DNA from: Zoogloea oleivorans
GTDB taxonomy: Bacteria > Pseudomonadota > Gammaproteobacteria > Burkholderiales > Rhodocyclaceae
Direction: 5' to 3'
NCBI GenBank assembly: GCA_030157785.1
Contig: JAOAUC010000027.1
Coordinates: 1-64,000 of the forward strand
DNA length: 64,000 bases
Numbering within the stretch: the first letter of the stretch is position 1; each line of letters starts with the position of its first letter. The notes beneath the pieces are model-generated. The model searched no databases. It was not told where the DNA came from and saw nothing but the letters and a program-made list of their open reading frames with translations. The position numbers were made by a program, and so were the translations under genes. Below are positions 30,395 to 37,712 of this stretch, one piece after another.

Positions 30395-30864
30395 TCATCG
30401 AACAGGGCCGTGTCATCACGGCAAGCGAAGGCTGGGTCGAGGTGGAGGCCGGCGGCGCGGGCTGCACCCATTGCGGCACAGCCAGCGCCTGCGGTGTCAC
30501 CCGCGAAGGCACCCCCGGCCTGCACGGCCGCATGGTCCTGCGGCTGGCCAACAACGTGGGCGCCCGGGTCGGCGACATCGTCGATCTGTCGATCAACTCC
30601 GAAGCCATGAGCACCGCCGTCGCAGTGGCCTACGGCCTGCCCTTCGTCGGTCTCATCCTCGGCATGGCCATGGGCCACGGCACCAGTGGCACCGCCGGGG
30701 AATCCCTCGGCGCCCTGCTCGGCACCCTCGCCGGCTTTCTGGCCGCGCGCCTGGCCGCCGAACGTGTTCCCGGCGGCGTGCGCATGCTCGCCATTGCCAA
30801 CTCCGGCTCGCCCCACGGCGCCAGCCAGCCCCTTTACTTTCAGACCGCTTTATTCAAGGAGTAA
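30391..30864 (+). CDS. RseC/MucC-family membrane protein inside the nif operon
   Basis: A 157-aa protein of the RseC family (SoxR-reducing-system type). A short N-terminal domain carries the cysteine motif C-x2-C-x5-C (GCTHCGTASACG). Two closely spaced membrane helices follow (about 75-95 and 100-122: AVAVAYGLPFVGLILGMAM, then SLGALLGTLAGFLAARLAA). RseC homologues are genetically linked to Rsx/Rnf electron-transport complexes. Because Rnf supplies electrons to nitrogenase in several diazotrophs, a role in Rnf maturation or redox coupling is a reasonable inference. It is coupled to nifX by an ATGA overlap and followed by the DUF269 gene after 5 bases. Confidence 0.85.
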   Translation: MIIEQGRVITASEGWVEVEAGGAGCTHCGTASACGVTREGTPGLHGRMVLRLANNVGARVGDIVDLSINSEAMSTAVAVAYGLPFVGLILGMAMGHGTSGTAGESLGALLGTLAGFLAARLAAERVPGGVRMLAIANSGSPHGASQPLYFQTALFKE

Positions 30865-30869
30865 CAAAG

Positions 30870-31331
30870 ATGACTACCGCCACTGTTGACGAAGGCCTGT
30901 GGAGTTCCGATTACGTCAAGGAGATGGTCAAGCAGATGCGCTCGCTTGACTCCTATGGCACCTACGACGGCTGGCCGAACGAGCGCGTGCTGGCTCCCTT
31001 CGTCCTCACCAAGGAAGAGCGCCGCGCGATTCCGGTGATCGGCGACCCGGACGAAGTCATCCTGGCCCGCGTCAAAACTTTCTACAACGCCCTGGCGGTG
31101 CTGATCGAAAAGGAAAGCGGCCTGATGGCCACCTGCCTGATCAACATCACCCACGAAGGTTTCGGCCGCGCCCTGATCACCGTCGGCAAGCTGGTGGTCG
31201 TCAACCGCACCCTGCGCGACGTGCATCGCTTCGGCTTCGAGAGCATCTCCAAGATGAAGGACGAAGCCGACAAGTTGCTGTCCGTCGCCCTCTCCATTGT
31301 TGGCAGCTACCCGGAAGTCGCCGGTCTGTGA
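30870..31331 (+). CDS. NifX-associated nitrogen-fixation protein (DUF269)
   Basis: A 153-aa protein of the NifX-associated DUF269 family, found almost only in nif clusters directly after nifX. The family core runs from LRSLDSYGTYDGWPNERVLA to the C-terminal EADKLLSVALSIVGSYPEVA. It is soluble, with no metal motif evident. AAGGAG lies 8 bases before the ATG, the best Shine-Dalgarno in the operon. The exact function is not established; an accessory role in cofactor assembly or donation is assumed from linkage. Confidence 0.93.
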   Translation: MTTATVDEGLWSSDYVKEMVKQMRSLDSYGTYDGWPNERVLAPFVLTKEERRAIPVIGDPDEVILARVKTFYNALAVLIEKESGLMATCLINITHEGFGRALITVGKLVVVNRTLRDVHRFGFESISKMKDEADKLLSVALSIVGSYPEVAGL

Positions 31332-31339
31332 GGTGAGCC

Positions 31340-31549
31340 ATGACTGAAGAGGAACTGAAGGCTCTCGACAAGGAGGTGCGCAAATTGAAGCGCATCGCCT
31401 CCGAGTGGGCATCCCAGATGCACGACCTGGTGGAGGACCGCCTGCCGGCGGGTTACGAGGAAATCCCCGGCATCGCCAAATCCACCTACGAAGCCTGCGA
31501 AGCGTGGGCCGAAGCCACCCGCAAGCTGGCCGCCGCCAGCGGCCAGTAG
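31340..31549 (+). CDS. CCE_0567-type small nif-associated metalloprotein (DUF683)
   Basis: A 69-aa helical protein that fits the CCE_0567/DUF683 family of small nif-cluster proteins. Features are an N-terminal charged helix (EEELKALDKEVRKLKRIASE), a Met-His pair (SQMHDLVEDRLP), and a second helix near the C-terminus. A cyanobacterial relative forms a two-helix bundle that binds metal. It lies 8 bases after the DUF269 gene, the usual order in proteobacterial nif clusters. Confidence 0.9.
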   Translation: MTEEELKALDKEVRKLKRIASEWASQMHDLVEDRLPAGYEEIPGIAKSTYEACEAWAEATRKLAAASGQ

Positions 31550-31572
31550 GCAGCAACCCAAAAGGCACGATC

Positions 31573-31857
31573 ATGGAAACGATTAGCGGTTTGACCCGGG
31601 GCGGCAAGTCCTACACCCCCACCTTCGTCACCGACCTCAACCAGGAGACCTGCATCGGCTGCGGCCGCTGCTACAAGGTCTGTCCCCGCGACGTCTTCTC
31701 GCTCATCGAGCGCGAATTCGACGACGAGGATGAAGGCGACGACGACAACACGATGGTGATGGCCATCTCCGATGCGATGGACTGCATCGGCTGTGGCGCG
31801 TGCAGCCGCGTCTGCCCGAAGGACTGCCACACCCACTCGCCGGCGCCGCTGCCGTGA
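31573..31857 (+). CDS. fdxB: Nif-specific 2[4Fe-4S] ferredoxin (ferredoxin III)
   Basis: A 94-aa ferredoxin of the FdxB type. The first cluster motif is CIGCGRCYKVCPRD (about 28-41) and the second CIGCGACSRVCPKD (about 71-84). They are separated by a strongly acidic insert (FDDEDEGDDD), a mark of nif-linked ferredoxin III. It probably donates electrons in cofactor biosynthesis or to nitrogenase reductase. The start at 31573 follows the DUF683 stop by 23 bases. The last residues overlap the next gene's GTG start (GTGA). Confidence 0.95.
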   Translation: METISGLTRGGKSYTPTFVTDLNQETCIGCGRCYKVCPRDVFSLIEREFDDEDEGDDDNTMVMAISDAMDCIGCGACSRVCPKDCHTHSPAPLP

Positions 31858-32237
31858 GTGCCGGCACGGTCGTGACGACAGACGTCGATGAGCGTCTGGC
31901 GCTGGAGCGTCCGCTGATCGCACGCATCTGCGCCCGCCTCGCCCACGAAGTGAGCCGCCACGGCCTGACCGCGCCGGAGATCGATCCGGCGCGGGCCACC
32001 TACAGCCTCAAACCGGACAGCTTCAGCGGCGACGCGGCCCTGATGGGCCAGTGGCCGGCCGACGGTGCCGGACGCAAGGGCAACCTGGTCATCCATGGCG
32101 ACGGCAGCTTCTTTGCCGAATTCGATGTGCTCGCCAACGACCCTGCCAAGCCCCGCCAGTTTGTCGAGGCGACCACCGCCTGGGGGCGTGGCGAGCGCAT
32201 CGGCGCCGAACTGCGCATGCTGGAGTGGCCCGAATAA
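31854..32237 (+). CDS. Unknown protein, last gene of the nif operon
   Basis: A 127-aa soluble protein that I do not recognise. The GTG start at 31854 overlaps the fdxB stop by 4 bases. An N-terminal helical part (LALERPLIARICARLAHEVS) precedes a beta-rich half (GNLVIHGDGSFFAEFDVLAN, then AELRMLEWPE). No cysteine or other metal motif and no signal peptide. Codon use and GC at third positions are like its neighbours, so it is likely a real gene. Coupling to fdxB suggests a nitrogen-fixation role, but nothing in the sequence names one. Confidence 0.75.
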   Translation: MSAGTVVTTDVDERLALERPLIARICARLAHEVSRHGLTAPEIDPARATYSLKPDSFSGDAALMGQWPADGAGRKGNLVIHGDGSFFAEFDVLANDPAKPRQFVEATTAWGRGERIGAELRMLEWPE

Positions 32238-32339
32238 GGCCTCCAGATAACGGATAACCCCTATTAAGCCCCGGGTCCGATTGCCGTAATTTGTCGGCCT
32301 GCGCACGCACCGTTGCGCACCCGACCTCTCCGCGGCCCG

Positions 32340-33206
32340 ATGAACATCCCACGCACTTACCGGGCAGTCCTCGCGACGGCCCTGTGCCTTTTCGCAAACC
32401 TGTCCTGGCAGGCCTCGCGGGATGCATCTCTCGACGCGCACCGGCGCACCGGTGCCATCCGGGTCGGCTACGCGGTCGAGGCACCCTATGCCTTTCTGGC
32501 CCCCGACGGGCAGGTCACCGGCGAATCCCCCGAAATCGCCCGCCAGATCATCTCCCGCCTGGGCATTCCGCGCATCGAATGGCGGGTCGCCGAGTTCTCC
32601 GAGCTCATCGCCGAACTGGAAGACGGCCATATCGACGTGATCGCCGCCGGCATGTTCATCACCGCCGAACGCGCCCGCCGGGTGAGTTTCTCGGAACCCA
32701 CCTTTCACGTCCGGCAAGGTCTGCTAGTCGCCACCGGCAACCCTTACCACCTGCATGCCTACAGCGACGCGCCGGGGCTGGACAAGGTGCGCATCGCGGT
32801 GCTTTCCGGCAGCATCGAAGAAGACCTGCTGACTCGCGCGGGTGTCAGCGAACGCCAGTTGCTGCGGGTTCCCGACGCCCGGACCGGCCGCATGGCACTT
32901 GAATCGGGCGAGGCCCAGGGCCTCGCCCTGTCGCGCCCCACCCTCCGCTGGCTGGCTGCCGGAGACAGGCGCGGCAGAACGGTCCTGGCCGAGCCCTTCA
33001 CCCAGCCAGCAGGCAATCTGCCCCTGCAGCCCGGCTACGGCGCCTTCGCCTTCCGACGCGGCGACACCCAGCTTCTCTCCGCCTGGAACGCCGCCCAAGC
33101 CGATTTCATCAATACACCTGCCCACCTCGCCCTGATTGCGCGCTTTGGTTTCACCGCGGACGAAATGCCGGGCACGATCAGCACGGCCACGGTGCTCACA
33201 CAATGA
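32340..33206 (+). CDS. Periplasmic solute-binding protein, amino-acid type (SBP_bac_3)
   Basis: A 288-aa exported binding protein. An N-terminal signal sequence (YRAVLATALCLFANLSWQAS) is followed by the family fold: IRVGYAVEAPYAFLAPDGQV, GESPEIARQII, then DVIAAGMFITAERARRVSFS. No ABC permease or ATPase is nearby. Instead its stop overlaps the start of a sensor kinase (ATGA), so it more likely serves as the periplasmic sensing partner of that kinase than as a transporter subunit (inference). The gene has no evident terminator between it and the nif operon 102 bases upstream, but also no coupling to it. Confidence 0.88.
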   Translation: MNIPRTYRAVLATALCLFANLSWQASRDASLDAHRRTGAIRVGYAVEAPYAFLAPDGQVTGESPEIARQIISRLGIPRIEWRVAEFSELIAELEDGHIDVIAAGMFITAERARRVSFSEPTFHVRQGLLVATGNPYHLHAYSDAPGLDKVRIAVLSGSIEEDLLTRAGVSERQLLRVPDARTGRMALESGEAQGLALSRPTLRWLAAGDRRGRTVLAEPFTQPAGNLPLQPGYGAFAFRRGDTQLLSAWNAAQADFINTPAHLALIARFGFTADEMPGTISTATVLTQ

Positions 33207-35436
33207 AGACCCGCCCGTCCCCTCCCCTCATCAACAGACCCTACCTGTTGCTCGGACTGGCAATGGGCCTTGCTGCTCTGATAAGCGCCGCCCTGGCCTG
33301 GCTCTACTTCGAGCAGCAACAAACCCTTGAGCAGGCCACCCGGCGCCTCGAATCCGTCCGCCAGGTCCGCATCGAACTGGCCAAGGGCTTTCTTTACGCC
33401 AGCCTCGGCAGGGAAGCCGGGGATTCGCCCTTTCACCGCGACCAGGGCTTTGCCCTGCTGCGCCAGGCAAGCACCTCCCTCGACACCACCCTGAGCGAAA
33501 TCGGTGATACCGGCGCAGCGCAGGCCGGCGAATTCCACCGTAGCGCCGAACGCTTCGAAACGCTTCTCGCCACGTGGAAACAACAGGAATCAAGGCAGGA
33601 AGTAGACCTGATGGTCGCCTACCACAACCTGGAACAACAGGCAGTCCGCGCCGACACCCTGATCCGGCAACAGGCCCACAGCCTCTCCGAAAGCCTCCGC
33701 AGCCGTTTCCAGCTGGCCTCGGCGGCCGCCATCGCGCTCCTCGCCGCCATCATCACGGTGGTGTTCTTCTCGCTGCGCGCACGCCGGCGAGCGGAACTCA
33801 AGGAGGAAACCCTGCGGGCCCGCCACGCCCGGGTCATCGAAGGCTCCGACCAGGGTTTCTGGGACTGGAACCTCGAAACGCGCCGCTTCGACGTCACGCC
33901 CCGCTTCGAATCCATGCTGGGTTTTGCGCCGGGTGAACGGGACCTGAGCGAAGAAAACTGGTCCCGTTACGTCCATCCCGACGACCTGCCGCCCAACATG
34001 CAGTCCATCGAAGCCCACTTGAATGGGCTCAACCCCCACCACGAAGCCGAAATCCGCTGCATCACCAAGTCCGGCGAATGGCGCTGGATCCACTCCCGCG
34101 GCAAGGTCGTCGAACGCGACGCAAAAGGCCGGCCGCTGATCATGTCCGGCACCCACACCGACATCACCGACTACAAGAACCTCGTCGAAGAACTGGACCG
34201 GCATCGCAACCATCTTGAAGAACGGGTCGCGCAGCGCACCAGCCAGATAGAGGAACTCAACCGCCAGCTTGAACGACGCAGTGCCCAGGCCGAAGCCGCC
34301 ACCCGGGCCAAGAGCATCTTCCTGGCCAACATGAGCCACGAGATCCGCACTCCGATGAACGCCATCATCGGCCTGACCCGCATCATGCAGCGGGAGGCAA
34401 GCAGCCCGCGGCAGGGCGAGCTCCTCGACAAGACCGGCAAGGCTGCCACTCACCTGCTGGCCATCATCAACGACATCCTGGACCTCTCGAAAGTCGAGGC
34501 CGGCAAGCTGGACATCGAGCAGATCGATTTTCGCCTCGACGAGCTGCTCGAATCGGTGGGTAGCCAGATCGGCGAAAAGCTCCGCGCCAAGGGTCTGGAT
34601 TACCGGGTCACGACGGACGCCGTGCCCCAGAGGCTCGTCGGCGACATGACCCGCCTGACCCAGATGCTGCTCAACTACCTCAGCAACGCGATCAAGTTCA
34701 CCGAGCACGGCGTCATCACCCTCAGCCTGCACGCTACGCAGAAGAAGGAAAGCGGACTGCTCCTGCGTGTCGAAGTCAGCGATACCGGCATCGGCCTGTC
34801 CGCCGAGCAGCAGGCAAGACTGTTCACCGCCTTCGAGCAGGCCGACGGCTCCACCACGCGCAAATACGGGGCACCGGGCTCGGCCTCGCCATCAACCAGC
34901 ACCTGGCCCGCCTGATGGGCGGCGAGACAGGCGTGATCAGCAAACCAGGGGCGGGCAGCACGTTCTGGTTCACCGCCCGCCTGGGTCTGAGCCAGCGCGA
35001 CAACAACGCAGCTGGGGTGAGCCCATTGGCCGCGCTGGACCACATCCGCCAGCGCTACCCCGGCGCCCGCACCCTCCTTGCCGAGGACGAACAGGTAAAC
35101 CAGCTTGTCGCCACCGAAATGCTCAGAGACGCCGGCTTGACGGTGGATCTGGCCGACAACGGCCAGCAGGCGCTCGAACTCGCCGGCCGCCAGCCCTATG
35201 CGCTGATCCTCATGGACATGCAGATGCCGCTGATGGACGGTCTGGCCGCGGCGCGGGCAATCCGTCAGTTACCCGGGCATGCCGGCACCCCGATCGTGGC
35301 CCTGACGGCCAACGCCTTCAGTGAAGATCGCCAGCGCTGCCTTGATGCCGGCATGGACGACTTTCTCTCCAAGCCCGTCGATCCGGATCTGCTCTACGCC
35401 ATGCTGCTGAAATGGCTGGACCGAGCCGCGGACTGA
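33203..35436 (+). pseudogene. Hybrid sensor histidine kinase interrupted by a 1-base frameshift
   Basis: Two frames together encode one hybrid kinase. Frame 1 (33203 to about 34870): TM1 (about 11-33), a helical periplasmic domain, TM2 (about 170-195), PAS (about 205-320), a coiled coil, HisKA with phospho-His 379 in [12 protein letters not shown], and most of the HATPase domain to [12 protein letters not shown]. There the G-box should read GGTGLGLAI, but a G is missing in the run 34868-34871 (GGGG). The frame shifts and ends with unrelated residues at 34915. The correct frame resumes as [17 protein letters not shown] and runs through a receiver domain ([21 protein letters not shown]) to 35436. 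Restored length is about 744 aa. A true mutation or a sequencing error in the G run are both possible. If real, the product lacks the G2 ATP-lid and the receiver. Confidence 0.85.
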
Positions 35437-35712
35437 CTACGCCCCCATCACAAGGCCCGCACTGCCGGCCAGCAGGATCAGCACCGGCACCACCACGAAG
35501 TACAGACGCATCAACAGCCGCAGGCGGGAACCCTTTTCGGTGAGCCCCATGAAATGGCGGATCACCAGCAGGCCTTTGACACCAACGATCAGCGCCACCA
35601 TCACGGCCGTCAGACCAATCGAAAACTGCCCCTCCCCGAGCCAGGCACTACCTAGCGTCAAGCCCACCAGCCCCAGCCACACCCAGGTGGCCCTACGCTC
35701 CTGCGTATCCAT
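35437..35712 (-). CDS. norF: NorF-like / cytochrome oxidase subunit IV family protein
   Basis: A 91-aa membrane protein with three helices (about 11-27, 31-55, 67-90). It carries the subunit-IV-type motif MVALIVGVKGLLVIRHFMGL. Together with the upstream subunit III-like gene, 12 bases away, it forms a norE-norF pair. In denitrifiers NorEF supports nitric oxide reductase activity rather than being part of a cytochrome oxidase. No oxidase catalytic subunit is present here, which favours the NorF reading. It is convergent with the kinase gene, with the two stop codons adjacent. Confidence 0.8.
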   Translation of the reverse strand: MDTQERRATWVWLGLVGLTLGSAWLGEGQFSIGLTAVMVALIVGVKGLLVIRHFMGLTEKGSRLRLLMRLYFVVVPVLILLAGSAGLVMGA

Positions 35713-35724
35713 GATCGCCTCTCC

Positions 35725-36315
35725 TCAGCGCAGCACGTAGGCCAGCGGAAAAATCACGATCCACGCTAGGTCGGTGGCGTGCCAGTACAGCGTGGCCGAC
35801 TCCAGCCCTTCGTGATCCTCCGGGCTGTACGCCCCGAAGCTCGTGCGCAGGATTGCCCAGATCAGGCCCAGACAGCCCCACACCACATGCACCAGGTGAT
35901 TGAAGGTCAGGTAGTAATACATGGCGACAAAGCTGTTGCCGGTGCCAACCACCCCGTGATCAATGTTCCAGCGAAACTCGAAGGCCTTGATCACCAGGAA
36001 GGCAATGCCGCCAGCGAGGGTCGCAATCAGCCAGTTGCGCGCACCAGTCACCTCGTTGCGGCGAATCGCCGCCAGCGCACGCACGGCAAAGTAGCCGCTG
36101 GTCAGCATCACCACCGTGTTCGCCACCCCGGCCGCCGTATTGAGCATGGCCGGCCCATTGTGGAAGTCGGCCGGATGGGTCAGCTTGAACCAGGCATAGG
36201 CAACAAACATCAGCGCAAACTCCGTCAGCTCGCACAGGATGCCGACCCAGATACCCCGGTTGCCCGGAACCGTCCCTGCCACCCCGTCTGCCGGGGCCCT
36301 TATTGCGAGTTCCAT
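35725..36315 (-). CDS. norE: NorE-like / heme-copper oxidase subunit III family protein
   Basis: A 196-aa protein with five predicted membrane helices. The subunit III signatures are NRGIWVGILCELTEFALMFV near the N-terminus and FNHLVHVVWGCLGLIWAIL near residue 150. I choose the ATG at 36315, which has AGGAG 8 bases upstream. The open frame extends 11 codons further without conservation. norF follows. An FNR/Dnr-type box 107 bases upstream fits induction under oxygen limitation or by NO. Confidence 0.87.
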   Translation of the reverse strand: MELAIRAPADGVAGTVPGNRGIWVGILCELTEFALMFVAYAWFKLTHPADFHNGPAMLNTAAGVANTVVMLTSGYFAVRALAAIRRNEVTGARNWLIATLAGGIAFLVIKAFEFRWNIDHGVVGTGNSFVAMYYYLTFNHLVHVVWGCLGLIWAILRTSFGAYSPEDHEGLESATLYWHATDLAWIVIFPLAYVLR

Positions 36316-36421
36316 ACAGCACGCTCCTGAATTTCGACCAGCCGCCATTTACCCACTGACGAGCCTCCGGGGAGCAGTACAGTCTTGCCGCATTGCGGTG
36401 GGCACAGAGTTTATTTACCCC

Positions 36422-36435
36422 TTGATCAAGCTCAA
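36422..36435 (-). promoter_or_regulatory. FNR/Dnr/Anr-type box upstream of norEF
   Basis: TTGATCAAGCTCAA on the plus strand matches TTGAT-N4-ATCAA with one mismatch in the second half-site. It lies 107 bases before the norE start. If activation occurs at -41.5, the norEF mRNA would start near 36387 with a leader of about 70 bases. Confidence 0.65.
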
Positions 36436-36459
36436 GGACGCGCAGCCGGGCACGAACAA

Positions 36460-36984
36460 TCAGCCCGGCAAGCCCTCGCCGAGCAGCGCCTCGCAGGCCG
36501 CGATGTTGTCCACGTGCGAGCGCCGCATCTGCTCAAGCATGTCCCGCGCCACCGGGTCGGAAACATCCGGCAGGGCCTCGTCGATCTTGCGTACGACCCA
36601 GCTCTGGCCCTTGTTCAGGAAGCCCAGGCGCGCGGTGAGTCCATCGATGGCGAGGGTCTTGTGCACGAAGGCGCCAGTGTCGTGGGAGGCCACGCCGCCC
36701 AGGCGCTGAATGGTCTTGTAGAGCAACACCGCGTTGGCGCCTTCATCCTTCTGCAGGCGCTCCAGCACGTGGCGCACCGTCGAACGCTGATCGAGGCCGT
36801 CCCGCAGGATGGCCAGCACCTTGGCACCGGCACGCTCCGCCTCCAGCAAGGCATTGAGGCGTTCGATGAGCATGGCATCGACAGGCGTCTCACTGCCCTC
36901 GCCAAAGTAGCCGGGGAAGTCGGCAGCAAAACAGGGCGGCGAGGACAAAGCGTTTTCCGGCTCGTCAGAGGGTTTCCGGGTCAT
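36460..36984 (-). CDS. DUF6306-like helical protein
   Basis: A 174-aa soluble protein that I associate with the DUF6306 family. It has SPPCF near the N-terminus, then a mostly helical domain with LNALLEAERAGAKVLA, RLQKDEGANAVLLYKTIQRL and a C-terminal EQMRRSHVDNIAACEALLGE. Spaced Glu and His residues in the helices recall ferritin-like four-helix bundles, but I cannot confirm a metal site. The ATG at 36984 follows GGAGG by 4 bases; an upstream in-frame ATG at 37008 would overlap the previous gene. It lies 13 bases after the FmdE-domain gene and is cotranscribed with it. Its position next to norEF suggests a nitrogen-oxide role. Confidence 0.7.
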   Translation of the reverse strand: MTRKPSDEPENALSSPPCFAADFPGYFGEGSETPVDAMLIERLNALLEAERAGAKVLAILRDGLDQRSTVRHVLERLQKDEGANAVLLYKTIQRLGGVASHDTGAFVHKTLAIDGLTARLGFLNKGQSWVVRKIDEALPDVSDPVARDMLEQMRRSHVDNIAACEALLGEGLPG

Positions 36985-36997
36985 GGGGCCTCCGCGC

Positions 36998-37609
36998 TCA
37001 ATCGACATGACGAATGACGAAGACCTCCGGGTCATCACCATGCTCGAGCAGCACGCGGCGCACCCGGTCCTGCCAAAGATCGCGAAAACGCTGCGCCTCG
37101 TCGGCATCCGCCTCCCCCGCCAGGCAACGCTGCATGAGCGGCGCCATCCGCGGATCGGCCGGCACGTCGCGCAACCGGACCATCGCATCCACGCTGGCGC
37201 CGCTATCCTTGCGGGTAAAGCGGATGTCCAGGGCTTGCTCTGCGTCGAAGGCCATCAGATTCCGGCGATCGAAGCGCCCGGCCAAGCCCTTGAAGCCGGT
37301 GTCGGTGGTGGCGCCGGTCAGCAGCGACACCACGTTGGCGATGACGCCGGTAACGCCCGCCACCCGGCTGTCCCGGAAGCTGACCTGTACGCCGCCCCGC
37401 TCCGGCAGGCTGGCGCCATACAGCGCACCCAGGGCCAGACGGGTCAGCCAGTAGGCACTGGCCACCGTCGGGCAGGAATGCCCGGCAAGCTTCACGGCGT
37501 CGATATAACGGTACTCGATCACTCCGCCCTCGGCAGCACCGAGGAAATCCGCCAGCGGATCGCGCAGGCGAAAGCGGGGAATGGCGTCGAAAAAATCCGG
37601 ATAGTGCAT
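36998..37609 (-). CDS. FmdE-domain protein (formylmethanofuran dehydrogenase subunit E-like)
   Basis: A 203-aa soluble protein with an FmdE domain. The conserved opening is KLAGHSCPTVASAYWLTRLA (one Cys and one His, around residues 45-64). GVTGVIANVVSLLTGATTDT follows. It has no C-terminal zinc ribbon, unlike some archaeal members, and no methanogenesis genes are around. The name therefore describes homology only. I use the ATG at 37609, with AGGGG 6 bases upstream; another ATG lies two codons earlier. The start region is preceded by a 10-bp perfect hairpin. Confidence 0.8.
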   Translation of the reverse strand: MHYPDFFDAIPRFRLRDPLADFLGAAEGGVIEYRYIDAVKLAGHSCPTVASAYWLTRLALGALYGASLPERGGVQVSFRDSRVAGVTGVIANVVSLLTGATTDTGFKGLAGRFDRRNLMAFDAEQALDIRFTRKDSGASVDAMVRLRDVPADPRMAPLMQRCLAGEADADEAQRFRDLWQDRVRRVLLEHGDDPEVFVIRHVD

Positions 37610-37625
37610 GGGCATCCCCTGTCTG

Positions 37626-37649
37626 GCGGGGCCGATTTGTCGGCCCCGC
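37626..37649 (-). promoter_or_regulatory. Perfect 10-bp hairpin in front of the FmdE-domain gene
   Basis: GCGGGGCCGA (37626-37635) and TCGGCCCCGC (37640-37649) form a perfect stem with a 4-base loop (TTTG). It lies between the patatin stop and the FmdE-gene Shine-Dalgarno, ending about 16 bases before the ATG. There is no T tract, so it is either a poor terminator for the patatin gene or an mRNA-stabilising/translation-affecting structure. Confidence 0.6.
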
Positions 37650-37712
37650 ACGCTCAGGTTCTTACCCTAGTTCATCCAGAACGCCTGATCCTTGACCGGC
37701 GATAGGTGGGCA

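Noticed and set aside
28510-30816. A 768-codon open frame on the minus strand opposite nifN/nifX
   Set aside because: Antisense to the nif genes; its composition is typical of a shadow frame and it shows no recognisable family.
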